64,000 nucleotides of DNA from Lactarius indigo (Eukaryota > Basidiomycota > Agaricomycetes > Russulales > Russulaceae). The notes beneath the pieces were generated by a model. That model did not search any database, was not told where the DNA came from, and was given only the letters and a program-made list of their open reading frames with translations. The stretch lies in the NCBI GenBank assembly GCA_025766275.1, contig JAFKAC010000001.1, forward strand, positions 434,001 through 498,000. The letters run 5' to 3'. Shown piece by piece: positions 9,007-19,490 of this stretch (positions are counted from its first letter, which is position 1; each line of letters begins with the position of its first letter). The position numbers were made by a program, and so were the translations under genes.

Positions 9007-9785
9007 CAATTTTATTCCTCAACACATCTGCATGACAAAATTCAGGACTCACTGCGAACACCACTACCAGACGCATACGAATCCTTCTTCCTCCTGGGAA
9101 TAGGGGCTCTTGGATTGCCTATCTCTGCCGAGGGCTCTTGAGGTTCAGATGCCATAGGTTCTAGACCAGAAGCTGCCGCTGAGGTAGTCATTATGTTTCC
9201 ACCTGCTGAGTTTTCTTGATGCTCAGGTGCTATAGGAGCTGGACTGGAAGCTGCCGATGGCATATTTATCATCATGCCGCCTACTGACGCCAAACTGTCC
9301 ATGCATTCTTGACAAGAAGCTGCCGATGTCAGTTGACAGACATGAATGTCAGAGAGAGGATCCACACCATTTTGGCCTGGTAAATGTATATTCAGTGGTG
9401 GGAGATCCGTTGGTGAAGTATAATAGTTGCTCATCAAAATCCTTGGATCCTTCACTGAGACTGAACTTATTTTCACGGAGGTTCCACCCTCTCTGATCAC
9501 TTCCATGAGGCTTAACAACAGTGGGTGAATGCGGGGAGGTACAGAGCCTCTTCTATTGGCACCGAAATAATAGTCCACTGAAGTCTTCTGCATAGACCTC
9601 AGCTCAGCTTATAGAAGTGGATTGTAGGAAGACTAGAATACCAAGTGCGTTCTGAATTTCTTCCTCCACACCTTTTCATCTCTGGGTATGCATGCATGAT
9701 AGGCTTCTAGTTCCTTCTCGAGCATAGCTGCATAGTGGTGAAGAGTTTGTTCGTCCTGGGTTAGACTGAGATTGGAAGTTGACAT

Positions 9786-10190
9786 GGTCACAGAGGAAGG
9801 GTGGTGTCAATGGTCTTATGGATCAAAGGCAAGAGGTGTCGGGAGTAGATATAGGAGGAAACAGTAGGAGCGTGGCCTGGGTATGTCCATCTATAATTAT
9901 CAACTATGCAGATAGATATATTGTGAAACATCCTATTAGGGGATTGTAGTTTCATCGGCAGTGTGTGTGGGTGTACTATATGGGCCAGGCAAGCGCTTCA
10001 CTTGCCGGCATATTGTTGGGGCTGCCGCAAGTTTGTTGGGAGCTCACACATGGATTCCATTGACCCACACAGGCACGTTTCAGAAGATGTTTCAGGAAAG
10101 ATTATTGGGTGTTATGCGTGCTGCTTGCGTGGGCTTAATTTGTTCAGCCAGCAGTCAAAACACAAACATATGGCTGGCCTATGCCCGTGT
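9786..10190. other. Intergenic stretch, no supported gene
   Basis: Upstream of the split coiled-coil gene. It contains a few CTGCCG/CGGCAG motifs and short open frames without coding features; I see no gene here. The promoter of the minus-strand gene ending at 373 should lie just above 9785. Confidence 0.4.
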
Positions 10191-10196
10191 CTAACC

Positions 10197-10266
10197 CGGC
10201 AGCTCTTGTATCCAGCTCGGCAGCTCATGTGTCTATCCCGGCAGCTCTCATGTCTAACCCGGCAGT
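10197..10266. repeat. Short 21-bp tandem repeat, four units
   Basis: Four units starting CGGCAGCTC, each 21 bp apart (for example CGGCAGCTCATGTGTCTATCC), with the fourth unit diverged. The period is close to half of the 44-bp satellite unit and the core is the same CGGCAGC word. Confidence 0.6.
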
Positions 10267-10548
10267 TCTCTTGCTTTTGGCCTGTTCCAACTAATTAGAA
10301 GGGGATATAGATTGTTGCCACCCCATGCAACTTGTTTCAGATTCATAGATCCGCATGTGTACATAAGCGCTTATGACGTCATACTGTGAGGGACATCTGC
10401 TGATATCCGATCAACAATCTATCAACCATGCAGGGGAAGTCCTCAGAGATGAAACAAGGTGTCTATGAGTCAGAGGAGAACAGCTTCAAGGAGGCGGTGT
10501 GTGTATCAAAACTAATGCTTTACTAGAACACTGAGCCGATGCCTATAG

Positions 10549-10940
10549 ATGCGATCTGCATTCTGGAATGGGGTCAAACTCCTCAATGGAATGGAGTCTG
10601 ATGTGGGTCAACACCAGCAAGGAATGGTGGGACCCTCCGGCCCAACAGCAGATGCCGAAGGTTTCAGCGAGGTCCCGAAAAGTGTGACACTCTTACAACC
10701 TGTGATTGGAAAGCTCATTGACAAGGTAACTCAAGTGTCATCTGATTGACATCAGCTAAAACAATCCAGGATCCTCCAAAGGGTGTCTCTCCGCGATGGC
10801 TTTCAATTGCCAGAGATTGAGCTAACCTCCTGAAAGATAAGCAATCAGAGAAGATCGAACTATTGGAGGAACTTCTGCGTGATTTGGACAATGAGATGGT
10901 TATGGCAGACGCCTTCATTGGGGAGGATCGGCAGCTGTAA
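10549..10940 (+). pseudogene. Possible coiled-coil gene fragment
   Basis: Weak call. An open stretch from 10549 (ending ...LIGKLIDK style sequence) is followed by a plausible intron (gtaact ... aatccag, about 10727-10771). The downstream stretch reads KDKQSEKIELLEELLRDLD and ends at a stop just before 10941. An in-frame TGA lies in the second part, so either the splice model is wrong or the gene is broken. The charged helical sequence suggests real coding history, and the function is unknown. Confidence 0.3.
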
Positions 10941-10984
10941 TCATATTCTGTGATGTGTAGAACTACAGTAATCATCAACCAGAG

Positions 10985-11666
10985 TTTTCATTCTCCAAAC
11001 GAATAGCCTCTGCCTCAAAACTGCGATAAGTATCATCGAACATGTGATAAATGGAATCGCGGCAGCTCTCGATATTCTTGGACAGCTGCCGAGCTTGTTT
11101 GAACCCCTCTGTTACCCTAGTGCGAAGACTTGAGCTAGCTTCCTGCTGCAGTTCCAGTTACTTTGAGGACTTGTAAATGAAGCAGGGTGCATACCATCTC
11201 TAGAGAACGCAACAACTCTGCTACTAACTCATCGCGGACATCAAATGGTTCTTTCATAGTCACCCCTTCTCCAATTTTCCACCACTCCGTAAGTTTAAAT
11301 CGTGGAATGGCTAATGCCTCAATCTTGCATTTCAGCCTCTGGTCCGCATCATGTGCTGCATAGGATGCCGGGTTCCTGATGTCCGAAAAATGGTGAAAGG
11401 CAATCCTGACTGCCTCTGGCACATGAGGGGGGCTGCCGCTAGACGATAAAAGGCCAGTGACCCATACAGCAGCAAGCTAAATCCAAATTCTGATCAGAAT
11501 GTGTTCCACTTGTTTTAGATGGAAAATTAATGCTTGCCACTTCATTGTGTAAGCTGGCGATATACTTTTCATCTTTATCGGCAGAGTTGAGCAAGATAGA
11601 GGATATTCTCTCGCCGATGCAGGTGAGCACAGCATCTAATATAGAGGTGCCTGTTTCAGCTGACAT
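10985..11666 (-). CDS. Hypothetical multi-exon protein
   Basis: Not recognised. It starts with the ATG at 11666 (MSAETGTSILDAVLTCIGER...). Coding-like sequence continues through a stretch reading WVTGLLSSSGSPPHVPEAV and KLTEWWKIGEGVTMKEPFD, then a downstream exon with SSLRTRVTEGFKQARQLSKN and YHMFDDTYRSFEAEAIRLEN. The predicted product is mostly helical and soluble, with no signal peptide or membrane segment. At least one frame change between 11440 and 11480 must be an intron or a frameshift. It lies between the split coiled-coil gene and the KDZ gene on the same strand and may belong to the same mobile cargo. The exact end is uncertain. Confidence 0.4.
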
Positions 11667-11699
11667 AGTATGTAGTGTGTAACGTGAATGGAGTGTGAT

Positions 11700-12150
11700 A
11701 TTGCCTTTGGAAGCTGCCTATGAGTCCTAATAATCTAAGGTAGGGTTACGCTGCCAAATCATACACGTGATCCTGGGACCATGCTCGGCAGCTCTCCCGA
11801 CAACTTTGGACCAGCGCAATGGGTTCTATGGGCCAATGGGTGACCATAGACAGAGACTATAGGCCCATATGAGGTGTTGGCTCGGCAGCTCAACCCATCA
11901 GCCTACACTCGGCAGCTCTCCTAACAACTTTGGGTCAACACGATGGGTTCTGTGGGCCCATGTGAGGATGTTGTTTGCCAGTTCCCTGCCAGCTATTGGC
12001 CAATACAACGTCATCAGCAGCGATTCCACTGTCTACATGGCTTCCCTTTTAGTAGATAGAAACAAGCCCAACTTGCCATTAGATGCTGCCAATATTTTAA
12101 CCCCCAATGACTACCAACGACTAGTTGAGATTACTGTATGTATTTGAATA
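11700..12150. other. Intergenic region rich in CGGCAGCTC words
   Basis: Contains three TCGGCAGC words (11785, 11882, 11909) together with GGGCCCAT motifs, i.e. the two halves of the 44-bp unit in loose order. No gene is supported. The right end is the 3' flank of the KDZ transposase gene. Confidence 0.5.
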
Positions 12151-12153
12151 ATT

Positions 12154-15100
12154 TTATCTACTCGTTTTTGGCTGTAGTAGGACCTTGGCAAACTCAGGAG
12201 GTGGGTCACTCTTAAGCAAAGCAGTAAACTTGGACCCCGCCTGGACAGCCATTGAACTCCACATAGCGCTTTGTCTTGCTGCCCACACAGCATGCCCCGG
12301 CTGTGACTGGGGCTCAATGAGCTCCTGCTTTGTTTGCCAAAATTTCTCTTGATGTCTGAAGAACCTAATGGCAGAGTCCATCTTGACTTGGAGACACTGA
12401 AGCTCTTCAATCCACCGCATTTTTTGAGCTTTTGCTCGAAGCCAATGGACCCGGTAGACTGTGTGGAGTGTTAGATTTCTTAAGCATGTATGAACAGAGT
12501 AGCCCGTACAATCTTCCATCCATTCCCCAACGTCGGCATCTCTCCGAACATCCATTGTCCAAAACCAAGGCAATGATTTGTTCCGTTGTCCACGCACATG
12601 GGGCGCAATTACGCTTGTCTTGACACTCAAGTCCTGGCGCCTCAAGACTTTGTACCTGTCAAGGAGAGAGCTGCCGGCGCCAAGGTCTACTATTGCCTGC
12701 CGTGCACAAGTATACACCCGAGCATGATGTTGAACAGTTGACTCGGCAGCATGCACCTCTGTCCAAGCACGAGTTTTGAGTCTCTGTGTACGTGCTGGAC
12801 GAACGTCATGTCTGAACAGATAGGATTTGTGTCCCAGGGCAATGCGAATATGATGCAGAGTGTCATTGAGTTGGCCCTCCCTTAGGTGAAGTTCCGCCTT
12901 CGCCAGGTCTTCGGCACCATTTTTGTCACACCAGTCATATCCGAGATGTGAGGGGAGATGCAATGGGATATACTCTGCATCAATACTGCCGTCAGTGGAG
13001 TTATTTCCTGATACTTGCAATTGATCATGTTCTTCGGCAGATGATGCACACTCGTCATCGTCTTCTCCTTCACCGATGCCATCAAATTCGATGCCGATAT
13101 ATCTTTCTCTTAAAGGGGTGTTATCCCAGGAGTCACCTCCACTGTCAGGGGAAGCCCGGAGAATGTTAGCTGCCTGCTTTTGGAACGTGTCAACTCTTTC
13201 TTGAAGCCGAGCACGCTTCAAGGCAATATCCCTTTGTTGATCTGGTGTTGGATGGGACCCAATCTTCCTTTCCAGTGCTTGAAGGGATAACCTACATTTT
13301 TTGTGAAACCATGATCAGAAGTCTCCCTCAGAAAGCTGCCGAAAATCATACTGCATCTCCTGAATCTTCAACCCGCTACTGAGCCACGTAGCATGCCCCT
13401 TATGGCCAGAGCCCTCTATCTCCTTCTCTGTCAAATCAAGAAGTATTTCTGCACGCAATGGGACTGAATCCTCATGTTAGGCAAAAACAATCACGGAGTA
13501 ACCAGACCCACATCGTTTCATCTTGATGTCATAGATGTCCATCACTTTTACATCACGACCTCGCTCCCTTTGTGCGTGCTCCTCTTCGGCACCCCAAGCC
13601 TTGATACGTTCTGGACTTGCCGATGCACTTATGGACTCAAATGCTGCCGTGCTCAGCATAGCTGCCGAAAGTGCCTTTCGGTAGCGTCTAGACACGGCAT
13701 TGACTACACAACCAGAGTGAGCACCAGTGCGGCATCCATAGGAAAGAACTTGCCTAGGTCGATAAGTTTCTTCCAATTGGAGTCGTTCATGTGGTCGTCT
13801 ATGACCTCCCTACGGTGTGATGTTGACATCCCCCTTGTGCTTCTGGTGATCTCATTGAGTGGAGCCCAAAGTGTTTCAATGGTCTCGCCATCGATTTGTC
13901 GTCCACCTTTGATAAAGCTGGGTGAGTACCTAGCTAGGCAGGTATCTTGGTGTCCATGTATGTGAAAAAGGCCGATGCCCAACCTAAGCTCCAGGTTATC
14001 AGGAACTTCAAGATAGTTGCTGCCGACAACCCTCTCCGCCATATGAACACTCCATTGACACATGACATTGTAGCAGATGAGGGCGGCCTCTATTCCCTCC
14101 ATATTAAAGTTCAGGGCCTTGAAAATGGAGTAGTCCATGTTCTTCTGGCTTTTGGAGGTTGGTTTTCACCTAGCATATGTTGATAAATATGAAAACTCAC
14201 GCTTCTCCCTTTTGAAAGTCAACAACAGAATCAGGGACAAAGGCCCCATGAATACAGGCTGTGGCGCCGATTCCAGTTGATTCAAGGTGTGAGCTATGCT
14301 TGTTTACATTATTTACTGCACGGTGATCATGGCATGTCGACCTCTGCTTGAGTGTGAGCTTTCCTCTGCCAAAATACAAGATGTAGTACCGACCTGCCAC
14401 CTCTCAACTGCCGATTTCAGATGCGATTCGTATGGTTCTCGGCTGACCATGAACCCTGTGCCTTCGGAAAGTGGAATATCATTCTCTGGATTTCTCATCT
14501 TCATGTGCTCTGCCTGGAAGTTGCCATCCATCATGAAACCTCGCATAAAAAGGACGTCGCTAAAGTGATATATGTCGGCAGCTGCCAGGTACCGATGTCT
14601 ATTAACACACCTATTTTCATACTCTCTCCAATCTTCAGGGAGGTTGATCCCAGGTTGTGCACACAAAGCACAAAATATAGCCATCGATCCTGACTTCTGT
14701 TCTTCATCCCCTCCATACCCAAAACCAAATCGCTTTCGGGAAATGAGCACTCTCCACTGTCGGCAGGCCCTAAGAAGCTCCCGATATCGGTCCTAAGTAT
14801 TCCACTTAGTTTACCGTTGGCAGATAGGCTTGTAAATCCTCCTACCGGCACTGTATTCGGAAACTCATCATTTGTGAGTCTCCTTAGGCGACTGAAAAAC
14901 TGGCTCGGGGTTGTCTTGCATTCAAGATTATCCAAATGGAAGTCTTCTAGCACCCGGAAGGTAAATGCTGTCTTTGGGTTGCGAAATGTAGCTGGAAAGA
15001 GCCCTGCCGTCATCAACTGCATGTCGTGCTCGGGAGCTTCAGGGCAGCAGCACCAGCTGACACCAATATCATGAACACCAGACCTATCAATAACAGTAAT

Positions 15101-15923
15101 GATTGGGTTTCCGTCTTTGTCACGACGACCAGGTTTTGAGTTGTTGTAACCAAGGTTGGCAGCTGTGCCGAAGCCAAAGTCGGCAGCTGTGTCATATTCA
15201 TTTTGGCTGCCGACCTGGCGGTCTTCATCGTCACAGTCCATCTGTGACTGTATTGATTGGGATGTGATTTAAAATATAAAAGGGTTCGCAACGCACGCTT
15301 TGATTCAATTGATTGGGGCATAAATCTCCAGAGTGTCCAAGACGCAAGCTTACCCCAACCTCCCGCATCCAAGATGAAATAAAGTATTTTCCTGTCCATC
15401 TCTGGACCCTGTGGAAAGGGAGCCGCTGGTGGGACTTCCGGCAACACTCCTTGCAGAGCACCAGAGTAGGAAAGCATTCAGTGCACCTCCACTCAAATGG
15501 AGCAGACATGCAGCTCTGACACGTTGTCATAGCAGGGACGCCCTCAGAATCGAGGAGGCAGCGCAGGTAAGGGCCAATCCTAGGAATAAACTCCTCCATA
15601 TAGGTACGTTGGGACTGAGACATGTCAATTACTGTCAAGGACAGACGTGTGAGTGAACTCACTCTTTTCTGTTCTGGCTCCTCTATCCAGAATGTGTCGT
15701 CGATATCCATAGGTGGAGGATCAGTTTCATGCAAAGTTGCCTCATGATTGTCTATCTCTCTTCCACCAGCACCTCTCCTCGGTACTGGCAAATCTGTTGA
15801 GGTGATCACTTCAACTGGGACGCTTCTAGTTCCTCGAGAGCTCTCCCGAGTCACCCAGTCGATTATCTTGGCCTTAGACTTTCTCTGGAAGACTTTGGAT
15901 GCCTTTATACCTTTGGGTGCCAT
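12154..15923 (-). CDS. KDZ-family transposase with CxC2-like cysteine cluster
   Basis: Predicted DNA transposase of the Kyakuja-Dileera-Zisupton superfamily. Exon 1 (15923 to about 15306) encodes a basic N-terminus and a cysteine cluster (CQSC ... WRCTECFPTLVLCKECC ... LGHSGDLCP), the CxC2 pattern found on fungal KDZ proteins. The next exons carry ITVIDRSGVHD and VSWCCCPE, then GLFPATFRNPKTAFTFRVLE, RYRELLRACRQWR and MMDGNFQAEHMK. The core continues with GIGATACIHGAFVP/VVDFQKGE, then GIGLFHIHGHQDTC and DGETIETLWAPLN. The last exon (13221-12154) is the helical C-terminal part. Introns are short, for example about 15305-15243 and 14846-14790. The usually acidic position in the YD-x2-C-Q motif is Asn here (codon at 14067-14069), whereas the second KDZ copy keeps Asp, so catalysis may be lost. 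No terminal inverted repeats were identified. Confidence 0.85.
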
Positions 15924-16145
15924 GGGGAGCCAAGATAGGTGGGGTTTTGCGTTGTGGCGTATATGCTTGGAGGAGTGCCTCTTATCAGCCTACCGGAAAA
16001 GTTGGCGGTCCGAGTATTGTTCTGGCAACTTCAGTGGCTTCGGTAGCTTCGGCAGCTTCGGCAGTCTAGATATTTCATTTACAGCTTTGGCAGGCCAGGC
16101 ATTGTATTTGCAGATCGGATAGATCTGGACCTATAGCCGCCCACT

Positions 16146-17060
16146 CTACTGTTGGTGGATTTGAGGGACCGGCATCGGCAGCCTTGCAAACCACTCTGGG
16201 ATGTTTAACGAGTCCAATGTCTGTTGGAGACATTCTCTGGACATCTTCCTTCCAATGCACCTGATGTCCTCACTGATAGCCAATGGCCACTTCATGAATG
16301 TAACGCATTTTTTATTTACTTTATATGGATATGGGACGATAGACCATATGTAGCTAAATACACATGTAGCTTGAACAAGTGCTGGGAAATTGGTATCACC
16401 AGCCATAACGCTGCCGAAACTTCCTCGAATTAACTCTGAGAAGGTGTGTGAGGCAAGGACACAGCAGATAAGTTTTTAATCACATACCCTCGACCATCCC
16501 ATATAATAGCGTCATCCTCCCTAGCACATGTAGCGGCATACCCAGGTTGCTGTACCAGCTCCACTTCTTGAATGGCGCCAGCTACCAAGCGTCGTAATCC
16601 ATGAAGGCGGATTGAGTCTTCTTCTTCTATTCCTGGTACTGCTATAATACTTGCTGCTTCTGAAAGCCGCTCTTGAATAAAGTCTTCAGCATGCTTCTGG
16701 AATGGCTCTATCCACGGGAAAAGGCAGAATGTTTGAAGTATGAATTTCAACTCATCGAAGCAGTTGCGAGCCCTTTCTTCCTCCTCTATCATGTCTGGGG
16801 TTCTTCGGGAATCTGCCGATTTGGATTGTAAGATGAGAGAACATTCGTAGCCCCTTGATATCCATGTGAGAACAAAGTCACTGGAGGGGGTAGCAGATGC
16901 ACCAGGAAAGAGCAGCCTTTGAGCACTTCGGCAGGTCCTCCACTGCCATTAGCATGCACCTCTGCGCACACCTTTCCTCCAATAGTGCACGCTCTGCTTT
17001 GCTGACCTTTCGGTACCCAGGTGCTCGCTTCCGCCGAGCATATTCCCGCTGGTAAGTCTG
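16146..17060 (-). CDS. Hypothetical protein gene next to the KDZ transposase
   Basis: Not recognised. The 5' part near 17045 has a very basic stretch (EYARRKRAPGYRKVSKAERA), which suggests nucleic-acid binding. A middle exon (16792-16430) encodes MIEEEERARNCFDELKFILQ and RLHGLRRLVAGAIQEVELVQ. A 3' exon includes GSFGSVMAGDTNFPALVQA and ends at 16146. Frame changes between these parts look like short introns, for example one ending in cttctcag near 16439. It sits between the KDZ transposase and the TET/JBP-like gene on the same strand, so it may be a third gene of the same element. Start and exon boundaries are uncertain. Confidence 0.35.
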
Positions 17061-17432
17061 AAGGGGTTTTTTGTTCCTAGGAATTTAGCACATAAGATAT
17101 CTGGCCACTCGTATTGAAGAGCAGGGAAACAGTGCCATAATATTACTCACCTTTGATAGTATGCTGTTCTCTTCATCGTTTGCTGTAAGGGAAAAGGATT
17201 GCGGGACAACAGCCTGTTATACATCCACAAATGGGTCCTGTAAAAGGCAGTTATTAAGGCACCTGAAAGTGCAGCCAGCCATCATTTTGGAGTCTGTCAT
17301 CTGGGCGCATCAGTCGGTAGCTGCCGAAGCACGATCTAGGGTCCTTAGATGGCCTGGTTTTGCCAATGTTGCAACCAGACCCTATTTACGATATCAACAG
17401 TGCCAAGATAGATAACCGCTAAGATGGGTCTG

Positions 17433-17790
17433 TCTTGACAAAAAAACAAAGCATTTATCTTGTGCAGCCAGGTTGAGAAATAAAGCTCGATAGTATAGAC
17501 TCTGAGGATGCAGTATGAGCACGCCCCATTAACATCATGAGGATTTTGATTGTTCGGCAGCTCAGAGGAGGGAGCACTCTGCATTCACAAATCTAGATCC
17601 TCAGTCACTGTAGACAAAAAAACAACAGATTTGTCTCGCACAGCTAGATTGATACATAAAGCTTGATAGTATAGTCTCTATGAAAGCAGTATGAGCACGC
17701 CCCATTAACATGGAAAGGATTTTGAATTGTTCAGCAGCTCAGAAGAGGGGGAATAGGCAAACTCAGGTTCTTGGCCACTACAGACCACCA
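17433..17790. repeat. Imperfect tandem duplication, about 177-bp unit
   Basis: Two head-to-tail copies share ACAAAAAAACAA, a GATAGTATAG stretch, CAGTATGAGCACGCCCCATT with AACAT following, and a TTCGGCAGCTCAGA/TTCAGCAGCTCAGA word. They have diverged considerably. No protein is supported here, so this is probably intergenic sequence upstream of the hypothetical gene ending at 16146. Confidence 0.55.
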
Positions 17791-18016
17791 TTTCACTTTT
17801 CTTGGGAAGATGTACGCGCTTGAGACATTTGGTGAGCTGCTGCAAAAAACAACATTTCTTCGCATCTGCAAAACATTGAGCCAACAGATGAGCTGCCAAC
17901 CCCATAGATCTGCTCCAATGGCTATGCCCCATTTCACCTATGCTCATTGCTAGGGACATAGAAGTCTGACTTCACCGAGGGAAGGAAATATATATAGGAG
18001 AAAGCACTGGAATTCT

Positions 18017-19320
18017 CTACGCTACCGGATAGCAGTCTACTGACATCCAAGATTTCCCTGGCACCTTAGCCCACTCGTGCACTCTATCCCTCATAAAATA
18101 TACATAGCACACTCTTTCTCCTTCAAAGTGCTCCACTTCATGCTCCAACATTGCTGCTAACACTCCAACTACCGAACCAGGACCATACTCAAGTGAAAGT
18201 CCAAGACCTGGCAGCTTCAAATTGCAATTTCGGTAGCTTCCTACAGACGCCAGTAGGTCATACCATTGTTTTCTGGAACTGACATCCCGATGTGGTGGCG
18301 TGAGGCGGTTGCATATGACAGAGATGCCGCTGTAAACGGATGTCCATTTGTGGAGGATCTCCTGGGGCTTGATCTCAGAGCAGCTTCTTAGCACTTTGAA
18401 GGTATCCCGACCGGCATCATAAAGTTCCGGATGAATGACAGCCAGTATCGCACCCATTATTGAATTCGTTTCAGTGGCGCGATCTAGCCAGTCTAAGGCA
18501 GCTGGATTTTTCAAAGACACGGAGACCTGAGGGAAATTTTGTACCGTCTCAATTGAAATCAGCTACCGAACAAGAAAATATTACATGATTAAACAGCTCA
18601 CCTCATGCCCTTGTTGGAACCATGCAGGTGAAAGGTCAATTAACCCTTGATGGCCATCTAATCCCAAAGGAAAGTATCCTGGATCAAGGCGCCAAGAGGT
18701 GCCTGTTCGGCGCTTTTCCAGCAATGGATGTAACTTCGCCGTCGCGGCCATCATTTCACTCTAAAATGCATATTCAATTTGATGTGGTGATTGGACAAGG
18801 TGAATAAACTCACTTGCCTAGAATCATTCAAGATTCCAGGAAGGTGCCATGCCAATATAACTCCCTGCATATCAACAATAATGCAGGGTCTTGAAATGGG
18901 AATGTCGGCAGCTGAATCATTCCGTGGAGGATATTGCCTTCTCATAATGGCCTCGCCAGCGTCTGCGGCAGCAGTTCCCGGCCTTGGGAACTTCTTTGGG
19001 AGCTTCTCCGCATAACGTGTAGCATCCCACTCTATCTTCACTGCTCAGATTATTTCAGAAATTGATGCCTGAGTGGCTGGTCTACATAACTGACTGCGGT
19101 TCATGAAGGCCTCCACCAGAGTGAGTGCCATTCGGTCCAGCTCCAAAATTAGATGCACCGGCAGCATCAGGGGGACTTGTGGCGCCATGGCAGCGTCAAT
19201 CAGCTCAGAGGAGCGCTCATCTAACTTGAATCGGAACTGAGCTCGGAGATATTGGGCACAGAGATGCGAGAGACTCAGGGGAGTGAGTCTGCGGGAGTTA
19301 ACAGGCTGGAAAGACTGCAT
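18017..19320 (-). CDS. TET/JBP-like 2-oxoglutarate/Fe(II) dioxygenase (putative 5-methylcytosine oxidase)
   Basis: Probable nuclear DNA-modifying enzyme of the fungal TET/JBP family, which oxidises 5-methylcytosine in DNA using iron and 2-oxoglutarate. Four exons fit: 19320 to about 19098, about 19036-18814 (CIIVDMQGVILAWHLPGIL), about 18762-18604 (TSWRLDPGYFPLG ... LSPAWFQQGHE) and about 18528-18017. The last exon holds the catalytic half-barrel. PPHRDVSS gives the HxD iron ligands (near 18286-18294), and LSLEYGPGSVVGVLAAMLEH with the following Arg in GERVCYVYF gives the distal His and 2-oxoglutarate-binding Arg. Spacing and order match basidiomycete family members I know. The frame is open in all four exons. 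Its KDZ neighbour fits the published association of these enzymes with KDZ transposons. Substrate is inferred from the family. Confidence 0.75.
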
Positions 19321-19490
19321 ATTCTAACCGTTAAGGAACTTGGTGCAGAAGACTAGCTGCCGATCCACCCGAATTCCGTAGTTTTTCTAGCTGCCGATAA
19401 ACAAACCCACGCTGCCAAGCATGTGATATCGTCACTTAAACTGCCGCAGATTGTCAGACCTTCAGTCTGTCCCTCCCATGAATCTTCCCC
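19321..19490. promoter_or_regulatory. Shared divergent promoter region
   Basis: Only 170 bp separate the start of the TET/JBP-like gene (minus) from the start of the plus-strand gene at 19491. It contains two GCTGCCGA words (about 19356 and 19390) and a CTGCCG. No clear TATA box was seen. Co-regulation is an inference from the spacing. Confidence 0.45.

Larger units (their letters stand above)
373..9785 (-). pseudogene. Coiled-coil hypothetical protein gene, split by a gypsy insertion
   Basis: Function not recognised. Exon 1 begins with an ATG near 9785 (MSTSNLSLTQDEQ...) and reads to about 9643. An intron ending in ctatgcag leads into a Ser/Pro/Ala-rich exon (about 9588-9050), then a basic exon rich in Lys, Arg and Glu (about 9006-8680). 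A second version of that basic exon lies at 939-610, and the last exon (about 610-373) has a strong heptad coiled coil around NIVKQLEREVQSLKVRCD. The full-length gypsy element at 940-8679 separates the two basic exons. Without it, the predicted product is roughly 500 residues. The gene may still be transcribed if the element is spliced or truncated, but the normal product is presumably lost. Splice sites are judged by eye. Confidence 0.55.
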
